NCBI GenBank assembly: GCA_964019135.1
Contig: OZ025252.1
Location: 6,340,823 to 6,404,822, forward strand
Source of the DNA: Arenicola marina
Taxonomy: Eukaryota; Annelida; Polychaeta; Arenicolidae
DNA: 64,000 nucleotides
Direction: 5' to 3'
The translations under genes and the position numbers were made by a program. Shown piece by piece: positions 34,901 to 48,700 of the stretch (position 1 is its first letter; each line of letters opens with the position of its first letter). Under the pieces are notes generated by a model that saw only the letters and a list, made by a program, of their open reading frames with translations, ran no database searches and was not told the DNA's origin.

Positions 34901-36830
34901 CTTAGCTTTATACTTTACACCTTAACTTTATCCTTTACACCTTAGCTTCATCCTTTAAGCCTTAGCTTTATCCTTTACACCTTACCTTCATCCTTTACAC
35001 CTTACCTTTATCCTTTACACCTTACCTTCATCCTTTACACCTTACCTTCACCCTTTTCACCTTACCTTCATCCTTTACACCTTACCTTCACCCTTTACAC
35101 CTTACCTTCATCCTTTACATGCTAGCTTTATCCTTTACACCGTAGCTTCATCCTGTAAGCCTTACCTTTATCCCTTAAGCCTTACCTGTATCCTTTAAGC
35201 CTTACCTTTATCCTTTACGCCTTACGCCCATCCTTTACACCTTACCTTCACCCTTTTCACTTCACCTTCACCCTTTACACTTCACCCTCATCTTTTACAC
35301 CTTACCTTCATCCTTTACACCTTAGCTTCATCCTTTAAGCCTTACCGTTATCCTTTACAACTTACCTTCATCCTTTACACCTTAGCTTCATCCTTTAAGC
35401 CTTACCTTTATCCTTTACAACTTACCTTCATCCTTTACACCTTAGCTTTATCCTTTGCACCTTACCTTCATCCTTTAAGCCTTACCTTTATCCTTTACAC
35501 CTTACCTTCATTCTTTACACCTTAGCTTTATCCTTTACACCTTAGCTTCATCCTTTAAGCCTTACCTTTATCCTTTACAACTTACCTTCATCCTTTACAC
35601 CTTAGCTTCATCCTTTAAGCCTTACCTTCATCCTTTACACCTTAGCTTCATCCTTTAAGCCTTACCTTTATCCTTTACAACTTACCTTCATCCTTTACAC
35701 CTTAGCTTCATCCTTTAAGCCTTACCTTTATCCTTTACAACTTACCTTCATCCTTTATACCTTAGCTTTATCCTTTGCACCCTACCTTCATCCTTTAAGC
35801 CTTACCTTTATCCTTTACACCTTATCTTATTCCTTACACCTTACCTGTATCCTTTAAGCCTTACCTTTATCCTTTACGCCTTACGCCCATCTGTTACACC
35901 TTACCTTCATCCCTTACATGCTAGCTTTATCGTTTACACCTTAGCTTCATCCTTTAAGCCTTACCTTTATCGTTTAAGCCTTAGCTTGATCCTTTACACC
36001 TTAGCTTTATCCTTTACACCTTACCTTCATTCCTTAAACATTATCTTCATCCTTTACACCTTACCTGTATCCTTTAAGCCTTACCTTTATCCTTTACGCC
36101 TTACGCCCATCTGTTACACCTTACCTTCATCTGTTACACCTTATCTTCATCCTTTACACCTTACCTTTACTCTTTACACTTCATCTTCACCCTTTACACT
36201 TCACCTTCATCCTTTATACATTACCTTCATCATTTACACCTTACCTTCATCATTTACACCTTACCTTCATCCTTTACACCTTACCTTCATCCTTTACACC
36301 TTAGCTTCATCCTTTAAGCCTTACCTTTATCCTTTACACCTTACCTTTATCCTTTAAGCCTTACCTTTATCCTTTACGCATTACGCTCATCTGTTACACC
36401 TTATCTTCATCCTTTACACCTTACCTTCATCATTTACACCTTAGCTTCATCCTTGAAATCTTACCTTTATCCTTTACGCCTTACGCTCATCTGTTACACC
36501 TTACCTTCATCCTTTACACCTTACCTTCATCCTTTACACCTTAGCTTCATCCTTGAAACCTTACCTTTATCCTTTAGGCCTTACGCTCATCTGTTACACC
36601 TTACCTTCATCCTTTACACCTTACCTTCATCCTTTACACCTTACCTTCATCCTTTACACCTTAGCTTCATCCTTGAAACCTTACCTTTATCCTTTACGCC
36701 TTAGGCTCATCTGTTACACCTTACCTTCATCCTTTACACCTTACCTTCATCCTTTACACCTTAGCTTCATCCTTTAAACCTTATCTGTATCCTTTACGCC
36801 TTACGCTCATCTGTTACACGTTACGAGTAA
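31955..36830. repeat. 4.9-kb minisatellite, 20-bp unit, about 240 units
   Basis: Unit TTACCTTCATCCTTTACACC with many point variants (CACC/TATC cores, AAGCC, ATGCTAG, ACACG). Longer periods are visible. A segment with CGCCCGTTGCACC recurs exactly 200 bp apart (33901 and 34101). A TTACACGTTACC segment recurs at about 32789, 32957 and 33145. The first 1.3 kb lacks stops and gives overlapping plus-strand frames up to 417 codons; no gene is inferred. Confidence 0.97.
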
Positions 36831-37186
36831 CCGTTCTTCGATTTCCTCTTGAATTACCTTTGTCTTCATAACATATTTGGGCATATGTAAAATATGTATC
36901 AAATAGTATTGTCACATTTTGAATTAAGATTAAAATGCATAAATATCAGACGGAAAGTTCACATCTAATATACAAAATAAGGAAATGTCAAACTTGGTCA
37001 ACGAAAACATACACTTAAATCAATTCCACCTGAATACTTCCAAATATTATGCCAAAATGACTTACAATAATACACTGAAATACCCTTTGACGGCCTACAG
37101 CCGTGTGGTACTATAAACCGCTACATAATTAGTACGGCAGTGTTTACAAAGTCCGCCAATAACAATATGACACTGGTGTTGGGCCC
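36831..37186. other. Unique AT-rich sequence between arrays
   Basis: No feature recognised. Confidence 0.4.
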
Positions 37187-38462
37187 CACTCGTTACGCCA
37201 CTCGTTACGCCACTCGTTACGCCACTCGTTACGCCACTCGTTACGCCGCTCGTTACGCCGCTCGTTACGCCGCTCGTTACGCCACTCGTTACGCCACTCG
37301 TTACGCCACTCGTTACGCCACTCGTTACGCCACTCGTTACGCCACTCGTTACGCCACTCGTTACGCCACTCGTTACGCCACTCGTTACGCCGCTCGTTAC
37401 GCCACTCGTTACGCCACTCGTTACGCCACTCGTTACGCCACTCGTTACGCCACTCGTTACGCCGCTCGTTACGCCACTCGTTACGCCACTCGTTACGCCA
37501 CTCGTTACGCCACTCATTACGCCACTCGTTACGCCACTCGTTACGCCACTAGTTACGCCGCTCGTTACGCCGCTCGTTACGCCACTCGTTACGCCACTCG
37601 TTACGCCACTCGTTACGCCACTCGTTACGCCACTCGTTACGCCGCTCGTTACGCCACTCGTTACGCCACTCGTTACGCCACTCGTTACGCCACTCATTAC
37701 GCCACTCGTTACGCCACTCGTTACGCCACTAGTTACGCCGCTCGTTACGCCGCTCGTTACGCCACTCGTTACGCCACTCGTTACGCCACTCGTTACGCCA
37801 CTCGTTACGCCGCTCGTTACGCCACTCGTTACGCCGCTCGTTACGCCGCTCGTTACGCCGCTCGTTACGCCACTCGTTACGCCGCTCGTTACGCCGCTCG
37901 TTACGCCACTCGTTACGCCGCTCGTTACGCCACTCGTTACGCCACTCGTTACGCCACTCGTTACGCCGCTCGTTACGCCACTCGTTACGCCACTCGTTAC
38001 GCCGCTCGTTACGCCACTCGTTACGCCGCTCGTTACGCCACTCGTTACGCCGCTCGTTACGCCACTCGTTACGCCACTCGTTACGCCGCTCGTTACGCCA
38101 CTCGTTACGCCGCTCGTTACGCCACTCGTTACGCCGCTCGTTACGCCGCTCGTTACGCCACTCGTTACGCCGCTCGTTACGCCGCTCGTTACGCCGCTCG
38201 TTACGCCGCTCGTTACGCCACTCGTTACGCCGCTCGTTACGCCGCTCGTTACGCCGCTCGTTACGCCGCTCGTTACGCCGCTCGTTACGCCACTCGTTAC
38301 GCCGCTCGTTACGCCGCTCGTTACGCCGCTCGTTACGCCGCTCGTTACGCCGCTCGTTACGCCGCTCGTTACGCCACTCGTTACGCCGCTCGTTACGCCA
38401 CTCGTTACGCCGCTCGTTACGCCGCTCGTTACGCCGCTCGTTACGCCACTCGTTACGCCACT
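37187..38462. repeat. 12-bp minisatellite, about 106 units
   Basis: Unit ACTCGTTACGCC with one common two-state site (CACTCG or CGCTCG). Length is kept at 12 bp throughout, so both strands stay open and encode tetrapeptide cycles (TRYA-like on plus; TSGV- or NERR-like on minus). A 15-unit (180-bp) block is duplicated, shown by the same rare variants ACTCATTACGCC and ACTAGTTACGCC at 37512/37692 and 37548/37728. Expression as protein is not supported. Confidence 0.97.
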
Positions 38463-38674
38463 TCGTCAGATACCATCCCTCTGTACAGCTTAGTACATCC
38501 GTACCCGGCCATATCTGGGCATCAGATAAGCTCGCACCTTGACCGCCACTCTTCCTGCTCAAAGCCGTGTAACAAAACGTCCTGTGGCTGGGTTATCAGG
38601 GCATGTAGGCAACAACAGAGGCCTGTCAGGTGGACATCTCTCTGTACAACACAGCTAGGGGTCTTCATAGGAGT

Positions 38675-38860
38675 CTTTATAGTCCACAGGCTGCAGCCCC
38701 AGGGCACGGTGACATCCAGGAGTCTTTCACAGTCCACAGGCTGCAGCCCCAGGCCACGGTGACAGCCTTCATAGTCCACAGGCTGCAGCCCTAGGGCACG
38801 GTGACAGCCTTCATAGTCCACAGGCTGCAGTCCCAGGGCACGGTGACAGCCTTCATAGTG
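38675..38860. repeat. About 42-45 bp tandem repeat, 4 units
   Basis: Units of CATAGTCCACAGGCTGCAGC plus CCCAGGGCACGGTGACAGCC with small changes. Confidence 0.85.
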
Positions 38861-38869
38861 ATTATCGTA

Positions 38870-39165
38870 CAAAGAGCGACAGTGATTCTCCTAGTGACAG
38901 CGACATTATCACCCCTGGTGACAGTGTCTGTCTCTCCTAGTGACTCATCTAGTGGCATCCGTAGTATCAACCCTAGTGACACTTCTGGTAACACTGCTAG
39001 TGACACTTTTGGTAACACTGCTAGTGACACCCCTAGTGACACTGCTAGTGACACTCATAGTAACCCTTCTAGTGACACTCCTAGTGACAGTCCTGGTGAA
39101 ACTCCTGGTGACACTCCTAGTGACACTCCCGGTGACCCTCCAAGTGACACTCCCCAGCTGACACT
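38870..39165. repeat. Degenerate 12-15 bp tandem repeat before the ABCG5-like start
   Basis: Diverged units of CTAGTGACACTC and CTGGTGACACTC. Ends about 60 bases before the ATG at 39228, so it may lie in the 5' UTR or promoter. Confidence 0.75.
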
Positions 39166-39227
39166 CTCGGCTAGGCCTCCAGACAGACTGGCTCGCGTCC
39201 TGGATATCTGAAGGTCCGGATCACAAG

Positions 39228-39702
39228 ATGAAGGTGTACACACTCGGGCACAACACCTCCCCTGACTTCCCGGCGGCACGGTTCCGGTCCACTGAGGTGG
39301 TGTCGCGGCTCCCGACCAAGGGAAGCCCTGGGGAAGCCCCAGGACCGGAGGATGACGTCATCGCCACGGAATCCTCCCGGGACGTCCGGAAAACCGCGAC
39401 GCTCGTGAAAGACCCGGATGTAGTGTCAGATGGAGGATATGATAAACTGGGGAAGGATGGTTTAGGGCGGGAGTCCGACCAGATTAGTATGTCCCCCTCT
39501 AATCTATCCCTGTCCAGTTGTGACGTCACCGACGGTTCTCCCCACAGTCTCAAGGTGGATGGGATCAGCTACAAGGTCAAGGTCAGAGAGGGGTCGTGGT
39601 GGCGAGGCGGGTGCTGCCGTCAGAAACAAGACAAGGACATCCTACGTCACGTCAGCATTCACCTGAAGAGCAGCCAGCTATCCGGCCTGATGGGCAACTC
39701 CG
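39228..39702 (+). CDS. ABCG5: ABCG5-like exon 1
   Basis: From ATG 39228 to donor TCCG|GTAAGG, phase 1. Encodes the N-terminal extension and the start of the ATPase up to the first half of Walker A, which the intron splits after the first base of Gly159. An in-frame Cys-rich stretch ([11 protein letters not shown]) lies before the ATPase. A further 5' exon cannot be excluded. Confidence 0.85.
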
Positions 39703-42700
39703 GTAAGGTAACTCGGGCAATGCACGTCCCCTCAGTCTGATGGGCAACTCCAGTGATGTAATTCGGGCAATAGACGTCAAGTATAATGGCAACTACGGTA
39801 AGGTAACTCGGGTAATGAACGTCATGTTAGTCTGAAGGGGAACTCCGGTAAGGTAATTGGGGCCATGCACGTCATGTCAGTTTTGCTGCAATAAGCAATA
39901 TTATAGACCAGCATAATTACCCTCTCTCACACCAGGGCACGAGAAGACCTCTCTATTACTGTCTTCCCTGCTCCCCCCCCCCCCCCAGGAATCGGGAAGA
40001 CCACTATGTTACTGGCTTCTCTCCCCCCAGGAAGCGGGAAGACCACTATGTTACTGGCTTCTCTCCCCCCAGGAAGCGGGAAGACCACTATGTTACTGGC
40101 TTCTCTCCCCCCAGGAAGCGGGAAGACCACTATGTTACTGGCTTCTCTCCCCCCAGGAAGCGGGAAGACCACTATGTTACTGGCTTCTCTCCCCCCAGGA
40201 AGCGGGAAGACCACTATGTTACTGGCTTCTCTCCCCCCAGGAAGCGGGAAGACCACTATGTTACTGGCTTCTCTCCCCCAGGAAGCGGGAAGACCACTAT
40301 GTTACTGGCTTCTCTCCCCCCAGGAAGCGGGAAGACCACTATGTTACTGGCTTCTCTCCCCCAGGAAGCGGGAAGACCACTATGTTACTGGCTTCTCTCC
40401 CCCCAGGAAGCGGGAAGACCACTATGTTACTGGCTTCTCTCCCCCAGGAAGCGGGAAGACCACTATGTTACTGGCTTCTCTTCCCCCAGGAAGCGGGAAG
40501 ACCTCCCTGCTTGACGTTATCTCCAGCCGCCACAGCGGTGAGGTGGAGGGCGCCGTGTACCTGGACAACGTGCGGCTCACTGAGAGCGTGTTCCGCCGTA
40601 CCGCCAGCTACGTCATCCAGGCGGACCGCCTACTGGCCCACCTCACCGTCAAAGAGAGCCTCCTCTATACCGCCAAGCTCAAGTTCGCCGCTCAACTAAC
40701 AAACGATGCCCTGGCCATCAAGGTAGACAATGCAAAGAGAATGAACCAGTTGATAGACGATGTAAACAGTTGCAACGAAAGTTAAAGTGACGTCAATAGA
40801 GAGTTATTGCACTACGTTTCCGCGCAACGGCCTACGCATCCCGATCCCTCAGGGCCGATACGTTTGCGTTTCGGTTTTTCACTCTCAAACGGCGCACAAA
40901 TGAGTTATTGCAGTCGGTGTTCAGTCGACAACCGTAAAGCGACGGCCGGCGTTCTTCACAAATTACGAAGGTGATTACAATCGAAACAGAATAGAATACA
41001 ACCAGAACAAAGAGTTTAAACAGTTTCGTTTAAAAGTGTTACTATCCGTCTATTTATATTGCTTCGTTCGCTCTCTTACCTTTACACAAACAAAAACACA
41101 AACAATATGTAAGGCCATGTAACAGAGCAGGACTAATTCTCTGATGGATAAGACACATAGTGCAATAACCATTCCCAGAAAAACAACTTCTGAAAATGGT
41201 TATTTCATTCATTTTTCCACTTACATTGATGAACAAACTGAACAGTTTTCCCCCGAGGAATAAGTTCCTCAACAAACAGATTAAAAGTTGAAACGTTATT
41301 CTTATTGAAACAACACTTTTATGCTCAATGTGAAACCATCTAAACAGTTTACATCTTCATTGAACATTTACTTTTATAAAGGTTCTGACCACTAATCAGG
41401 ATCTGGCCTGGCCAATACTATTTCTAAATGTAGTTTTGAACTAGGGTGAGCCTGAATAAATGAAAGTAATAAATCAATGATATTCATGTAACATTCTTTT
41501 TACAAAGTTGCTACCCTTCAAAGACTTCGGGTATTTATTACACACGTGCTCCATGTTGAAGCATAGGCAGCTATAAGTCAATTGCTTTCCAGGTTTATTC
41601 TAAAGACTATGAGTCCCATTTTACTAAACATGGCTATGAGAGGCTTACGTTAAAATGTTTGGAGGCGATGAACCGCAGAACTTTCGGAATATACAAGGAA
41701 AAATCCGTCTTCAAAACACTCGAAAGCTAAAAATATCGTTATATTTCCGAGTTCCCCAAACAACGAGTGACGTCACAGAGCCTCACGCGTCTCCGCTTTA
41801 ATAAAAATGGCGAGAGCATGTGATCGACTTAACCAGTCCGCTGTCAAAATTTGCAGTACATGGAGTAACAGCACACGGATGCGTCATTAAACTACATGGT
41901 AAAGATAAAATAAGACCAGTTGGATGTTTTCGTATCACTTTTGGATCACAAAAAGACCAAGTATCTTCATTTTTGTAAGTTTTCTGTTTGAAGCGTAGCG
42001 CCAACGTTGTCACCGGGGAGAATCCGTGTGACGTCATAATGCCTCGTTTTCGTAGGAAATGCAAAAAAACGTTAATTTCTCAGTCGTATTGTTCCGTCGT
42101 AACAAATATTCGTCATTGTGATGGCGCAAACGAATAAAAAATATGTCGTCTATCCGTCTTGTGAAGCTATATTTCTTAAATATTCTTAATCATATCGCTA
42201 GGCCTTCCGCAATGGACCCACCCCTCGGCGCCTGGCTTTTGCGCAGGTAGTCTGGTTCCCAGTCTCTCTCTTTGCGTAACATACACGTCACACCTACGTC
42301 ACAGATAGTCAGTATACCAGTGTGCGCAGAGATTCTAAACTCGTTCCGAACACGTGCTTCGTTTGTTTGTCCCCAAAATGAGTAAACCGGAAGTCTAAGC
42401 GAACGAGACTTTATAGCCCTATTGCGCAGGTACTCTGGTTCCCTGGCTCTGTCTTTGCGTAACATATACGTCACGCCTACGTCACAGATACTCAGGATAC
42501 CAGTGTGCGCAGAGATTCTAAACTCGTTCCGAACACGTGCTTCGTTTGTTTGTCCCCAAAATAAGTAAACGTAAGTCTTGGCGAACGAGACTTTACAGCT
42601 CTATTGAAATTGCTTCTTTGCGGTGAGGAAAATGTCTATACGAAACTCGAGTTGCTGAAATTATAAACAACCCATCATCGTCCATTGTCTCTCTTTCTAT

Positions 42701-45700
42701 AGTACAGTCAGTCTTAGTCTCAGACATAAACACACATGTATGTTTCAAACCACGCCGGTGGTCGAGTTATACTGGTCTGTGCGGCATTGTGCACAGGGTG
42801 AACTGGCCACTGCGCTGGCCACTGCCACTGCAGGCGACCGATGAATGTTCCACTTTCATTCGACAAATTATTTTGCTTTGCCGCGTCTAAAGACATTCAC
42901 AGCTATATATAAGCACTTGTAAAGTATCCTCTCCCGATAACTGCAAAAACTGAGACATGCCTTCGCATAAAACTAAAAGATATGCAGGAAATTCCCTTGG
43001 GCTGTTATACGTACGGGCAAAACGATAAAATAGCGATTTATACGTTGTCCCGCAAACGGATCCCGCAAACGTATCTATGTAGGTCAGGAAACACCCCGAG
43101 TTCTGATGACGTAATGCTCATCAGGTTACGTTAACGGAATACGTTTAACGAAAACCTATTGCAATAACTCTCTTATCCTAAAAAATATTCGAGATTTGTG
43201 AACATTAGCTTTTCGCCACCTAGATTGCGCGCAAGATTTGTTCAAAGAGCTCATGTTTTCTTTACGGTTTTGGCCCTTTAGGTGGACAATCTACTGCAAG
43301 AAATGGGACTCAAGCACGTGGCCAACTCTCACATAGGGGGCACTATAGACCGAGGGATATCGGGAGGCGAGCGACGCCGAGTGAGCATCGCTGTACAACT
43401 CCTACAGGACCCATGTAAGTTTAGGGAGTGAGCATCGCTGTACAACTCCTACAGGACCCATGTAAGTTTAGGGAGTGAGCATCGCTGTACAACTCGTACA
43501 GGACCCATGTAAGTCTAGGGAGTGAGCATCGCTGTACAACTCCTACAGGACCCATGTAAGTCAGGGAGTGAGCATCGCTGTGCAACTCCCACAGGACCCA
43601 TGTAAGTCTAGGGAGTGAGCGTCGCTGTACAACTCCTACAGGACCCATGTAAGTCTAGGGAGTGGGCATCGCTGTACAACTCCTACAGGACCCATGTAAG
43701 TCTAGAGAGTGAGCATCGCTGTACAACTCCTACAGGACCCATGTAAGTCTGGGGTGTGAGCATCGCTGTACAACTCCTACAGGACCCATGTAAGTCTAGG
43801 GAGTGAGCATCGCTGTACAACTCCTGCAGGACCCGCGTAAGTCTAGGGAGTGAGCATCGCTGTACAACTCCTACAGGACCCATGTAAGTCAGGGAGTGAG
43901 CATCGCTGTACAACTCCTACAGGACCCATGTAAGTCTGGGGAGTGAGCATCGCTGTACAACTCCTACAGGACCCATGTAAGTCTAGAGAGTGAGCATCGC
44001 TGTACAACTCCTACAGGACCCATGTAAGTCTAGGGAGTGAGCATCGCTGTACAACTCCTACAGGACCCATGTAAGTCAGGGAGTGAGCATCGCTGTACAA
44101 CTCCTACAGGACCCATGTAAGTCTGGGGAGTGAGCATCGCTGTACAACTCCTACAGAACCCATGTAAGTCTAGGGAGTGAGCATCGCTGTACAACTCCTA
44201 CAGGACCCATGTAAGTCTAGGGAGTGAGCATCGCTGTACAACTCCTACAGGACCCATGTAAGTCAGGGAGTGAGCATCGCTGTACAACTCCTACAGGACC
44301 CATGTAAGTCTAGGGAGTGAGCATCGCTGTACAACTCCTACAGGACCCATGTAATCTAGGGAGTGAGCATCGCTGTACAACTCCTACAGGACCCATGTAA
44401 GTCTAGGGGAGTTAGCATCGCTGTACAACTCCTACAGGACCCATGTAAGTCTAGGGAGTGAGCATCGCTGTACAACTCCTACAGGACCATGTAAGTCTAG
44501 GGAGTGAGCATCGCTGTACAACTTCTACAGGACCCTTGTATATCAGGGAGTGACCGTCGCTGTACAACTCCTACAGGACCCATGTAAGTCTAGGGAGTGA
44601 GCATCGCTGTACAACTCCTACAGGACCCATGTAAGTCTAGGAAGTGAGCATCGCTGTACAACTCCTACAGGACCCATGTAAGTCTAGGGTGTGAGCATCT
44701 CTGTACAACTCCTACACGACCCATGTAAGTCTAGGGAGTGGGCATCGCTGTACAACTCCTACAGGACCCATGTAAGTTTAGGGAGTGAACATCGCTGTAC
44801 AACTCCTACAGGACCCATGTAAGTCTAGGGAGTGAGCATCGCTGTACAACTCCTACAGGACCCATGTAAGTCTAGGGAGTGGGCATCGCTGTACAACTCC
44901 TACAGGACCCATGTAAGTCCAGGGAGTAAGCATCGCTGTACAACTCCTACAGGACCCATGTAAGTCTAGGAAGTGAGCGTCGCTGTACAACTCCTACAGG
45001 ACCCGCGTAAGTCTAGGGAGTGGGCATCGCTGTACAACTCCTACAGGACCCATGTAAGTCTAGGGATTGAGCATCGCTGTACAACTCCTTCAGGACCCAT
45101 GTAAGTCAAGGGAGTGAGCATCGCTGTACAACTCCTACAGGACCCATGTAAGTCTAGGGAGTGAGCATCGCTGTACAACTCCTACAGGACCCATGTAAGT
45201 CAGGGAGTGAGCATCGCTGTACAACTCCTACAGGACCCATGTAAATCTAGGGAGTGAGCATCGCTGTACAACTCCTACAGGACCCATGTAAGTCTAGGGA
45301 GTGAGCGTCGCTGTACAACTCCTACAGGACCCATGTAAGTCTAAGGAGTGAGCATCACTGTACAACTCCTACAGGACCCATGTAAGTCGGGGAGTGAGCA
45401 TCGCTGTACAACTCCTACAGGACCCATGTAAGTCTAGGGAGTGAGCATCGCTGTACAACTCCTACAGGACCCATGTAAGTCTAGGGAGTGAGCATCGCTG
45501 TACAACTCCTACAGGACCCATGTAAGTCAGGGAGTGAGCATCGCTGTAGAACTCCTACAGGACCCATGTAAGTCTGGGGAGTGAGCATCGCTGTACAACT
45601 CCTACAGGACCCATGTAAGTTTAGGGAGTGGGCATCGCTGTACAACTCCTACAGGACCCATGTAAGTCTAGGGAGTGAGCGTCGCTGTACAACTCCTACA

Positions 45701-48700
45701 GGACCCATGTAAGTCAGGGAGTGAGCATCGCTTTTCAACTCCTACAGGACCCATGTAAGTCTAGGGAGTGAGCATCGCTGTACAACTCCTACAGGACCCA
45801 TGTAAGTTTAGGGAGTGAGCATCGCTGTACAACTTCTACAGGACCCATGTAAGTCTAGGGAGTGAGCATCGCTGTACAACTCCTACAGGACCCATGTAAG
45901 TCTAGGGAGTGAGCATCGCTGTACAACTCCTACAGGACCCATGTAAGGCTAGGGAGTGAGCATCGCTGTACAACTCCTACAGGACCCATGTAAGTCTAGG
46001 GAGTGAGCATCGCTGTACAACTCCTACAGGACCCATGTAAGTCAGGGAGTGACCGTCGCTGTACAACTCCTACAGGACCCATGTAAGTCTAGGAAGTGAG
46101 CGTCGCTGTACAACTCCTACAGGACCCATGTAAGTCTAGGAAGTGGGCATCGCTGTACAACTCCTACAGGACCCATGTAAGTCTAGGGATTGAGCATCGC
46201 TGTACAACTCCTTCAGGACCCATGTAAGTCAAGGGAGTGAGCATCGCTGTACAACTCCTACAGGACCCATGTAAGTCTAGGGAGTGAGCATCGCTGTACA
46301 ACTCCTACAGGACCCATGTAAGTCAGGGAGTGAGCATCGCTGTACAACTCCTACAGGACCCATGTAAATCTAGGGAGTGAGCATCGCTGTACAACTCCTA
46401 CAGGACCCATGTAAGTCTAGGGAGTGAGCGTCGCTGTACAACTCCTACAGGACCCATGTAAGTCTAAGGAGTGAGCATCACTGTACAACTCCTACAGGAC
46501 CCATGTAAGTCGGGGAGTGAGCATCGCTGTACAACTCCTACAGGACCCATGTAAGTCTAGGGAGTGAGCATCGCTGTACAACTCCTACAGGACCCATGTA
46601 AGTCTAGGGAGTGAGCATCGCTGTACAACTCCTACAGGACCCATGTAAGTCAGGGAGTGAGCATCGCTGTAGAACTCCTACAGGACCCATGTAAGTCTGG
46701 GGAGTGAGCATCGCTGTACAACTCCTACAGGACCCATGTAAGTTTAGGGAGTGGGCATCGCTGTACAACTCCTACAGGACCCATGTAAGTCTAGGGAGTG
46801 AGCGTCGCTGTACAACTCCTACAGGACCCATGTAAGTCAGGGAGTGAGCATCGCTTTTCAACTCCTACAGGACCCATGTAAGTCTAGGGAGTGAGCATCG
46901 CTGTACAACTCCTACAGGACCCATGTAAGTTTAGGGAGTGAGCATCGCTGTACAACTTCTACAGGACCCATGTAAGTCTAGGGAGTGAGCATCGCTGTAC
47001 AACTCCTACAGGACCCATGTAAGTCTAGGGAGTGAGCATCGCTGTACAACTCCTACAGGACCCATGTAAGGCTAGGGAGTGAGCATCGCTGTACAACTCC
47101 TACAGGACCCATGTAAGTCTAGGGAGTGAGCATCGCTGTACAACTCCTACAGGACCCATGTAAGTCAGGGAGTGACCGTCGCTGTACAACTCCTACAGGA
47201 CCCATGTAAGTCTAGGGAGTGAGCATCGCTGTACAACTCCTACAGGACCCATGTAAGTCTAGGAAGTGAGCATCGCTGTACAACTCCTACAGGACCCATG
47301 TAAGTCTAGGGTGTGAGCATCTCTGTACAACTCCTACACGACCCATGTAAGTCTAGGGAGTGGGCATCGCTGTACAACTCCTACAGGACCCATGTAAGTT
47401 TAGGGAGTGAGCATCGCTGTACAACTCGTACAGGACCCATGTAAGTCTAGGGAGTGAGCATCGCTGTACAACTCCTACAGGACCCATGTAAGTCTAGGGA
47501 GTGAGCATCGCTGTACAACTCCTACAGGACCCATGTAAGTCTAGGGAGTGGGCATCGCTGTACAACTTCTACAGGACCCATGTAAGTCTAGGGAGTAAGC
47601 ATCGCTGTACAACTCCTACAGGACCCATGTAAGTCTAGGAAGTGAGCGTCGCTGTACAACTCCTACAGGACCCGCGTAAGTCTAGGGAGTGGGCATCGCT
47701 GCACAACTCCTACAGGACCCATGTAAGTCTAGGGATTGAGCGTCGCTGTACAACTCCTTCAGGACCCATGTAAGTCAAGGGAGTGAGCATCGCTGTACAA
47801 CTCCTACAGGACCCATGTAAGTCTAGGGAGTGAGCATCGCTGTACAACTCCTACATGACCCATGTAAGTCTAGGGAGTGAGCATCGCTGTACAACTCCTA
47901 CAGGACCCATGTAAGTTTAGGGAGTGAGCATCGCTGTACAACTCCTACAGGACCCATGTAAGTTTAGGGAGTGAGCATCGCTGTACAACTCCTACAGGAC
48001 CCATGTAAGTCTAGGGAGTGAGCATCGCTGTACAACTCCTACAGGACCCATGTAAGTCTAGGGAGTGAGCATCGCTGTACAACTCCTACAGGACCCGCGT
48101 AGGTCTAGGGAGTGGGCATCGCTGTACAACTCCTACAGGACCCATGTAAGTCTAGGGAGTGAGCATCGCTGTACAACTCCTACAGGACCCATGTAAGTCT
48201 AGGGAGTAAGCATCGCTGTACAACTCCTACAGGACCCATGTAAGTTTAGGGAGTGAGCATCGCTGTACAACTCCTACAGGACCCATGTAAGTCTAGGGAG
48301 TGAGCGTCGCTGTGCAACTCCTACAGGACCCATGTAAGTCAGGGTGTAAACTGTGTGTACTTGAGCTCAGAAGTGACATCATGTTTTGGCTGCAGACTTG
48401 TTGCTGCTGGACGAGCCGACCACCGGACTCGACAGCTTCACGGCCCACTACCTCGTGGACACGCTGGCCACCCTGGCGCGACGCCGGAACAAGATCATCC
48501 TGCTCTCCATACACCAGCCTCGCTCTGACATCGGCCACCTGTTTGACAACGTGGGCCTGCTGTCCGAGGGTCGTATGGTCTACTTCGGCCCACGGGACCA
48601 GCTCGTACCCTACTTCTCCAGACTGGGGTACCAGTGTCCCGTCTACGCCAACCCTCTGGACTTCTACGGTGAGCTGCCGCGCTTTGGGGGTGTCGCCTTG

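Noticed and set aside
31907-36777. Plus-strand frames with a YTLPSSFTPYLHPLH cycle
   Set aside because: Stop-free 20-bp repeat, all frames equivalent, no unique sequence at either end that could be coding.
37140-38762. 540-codon plus frame (TRYA cycle) and minus frames (TSGV, NERR cycles)
   Set aside because: A 12-bp repeat without stops is open on both strands. No signal peptide, splice or start evidence favours any of them.
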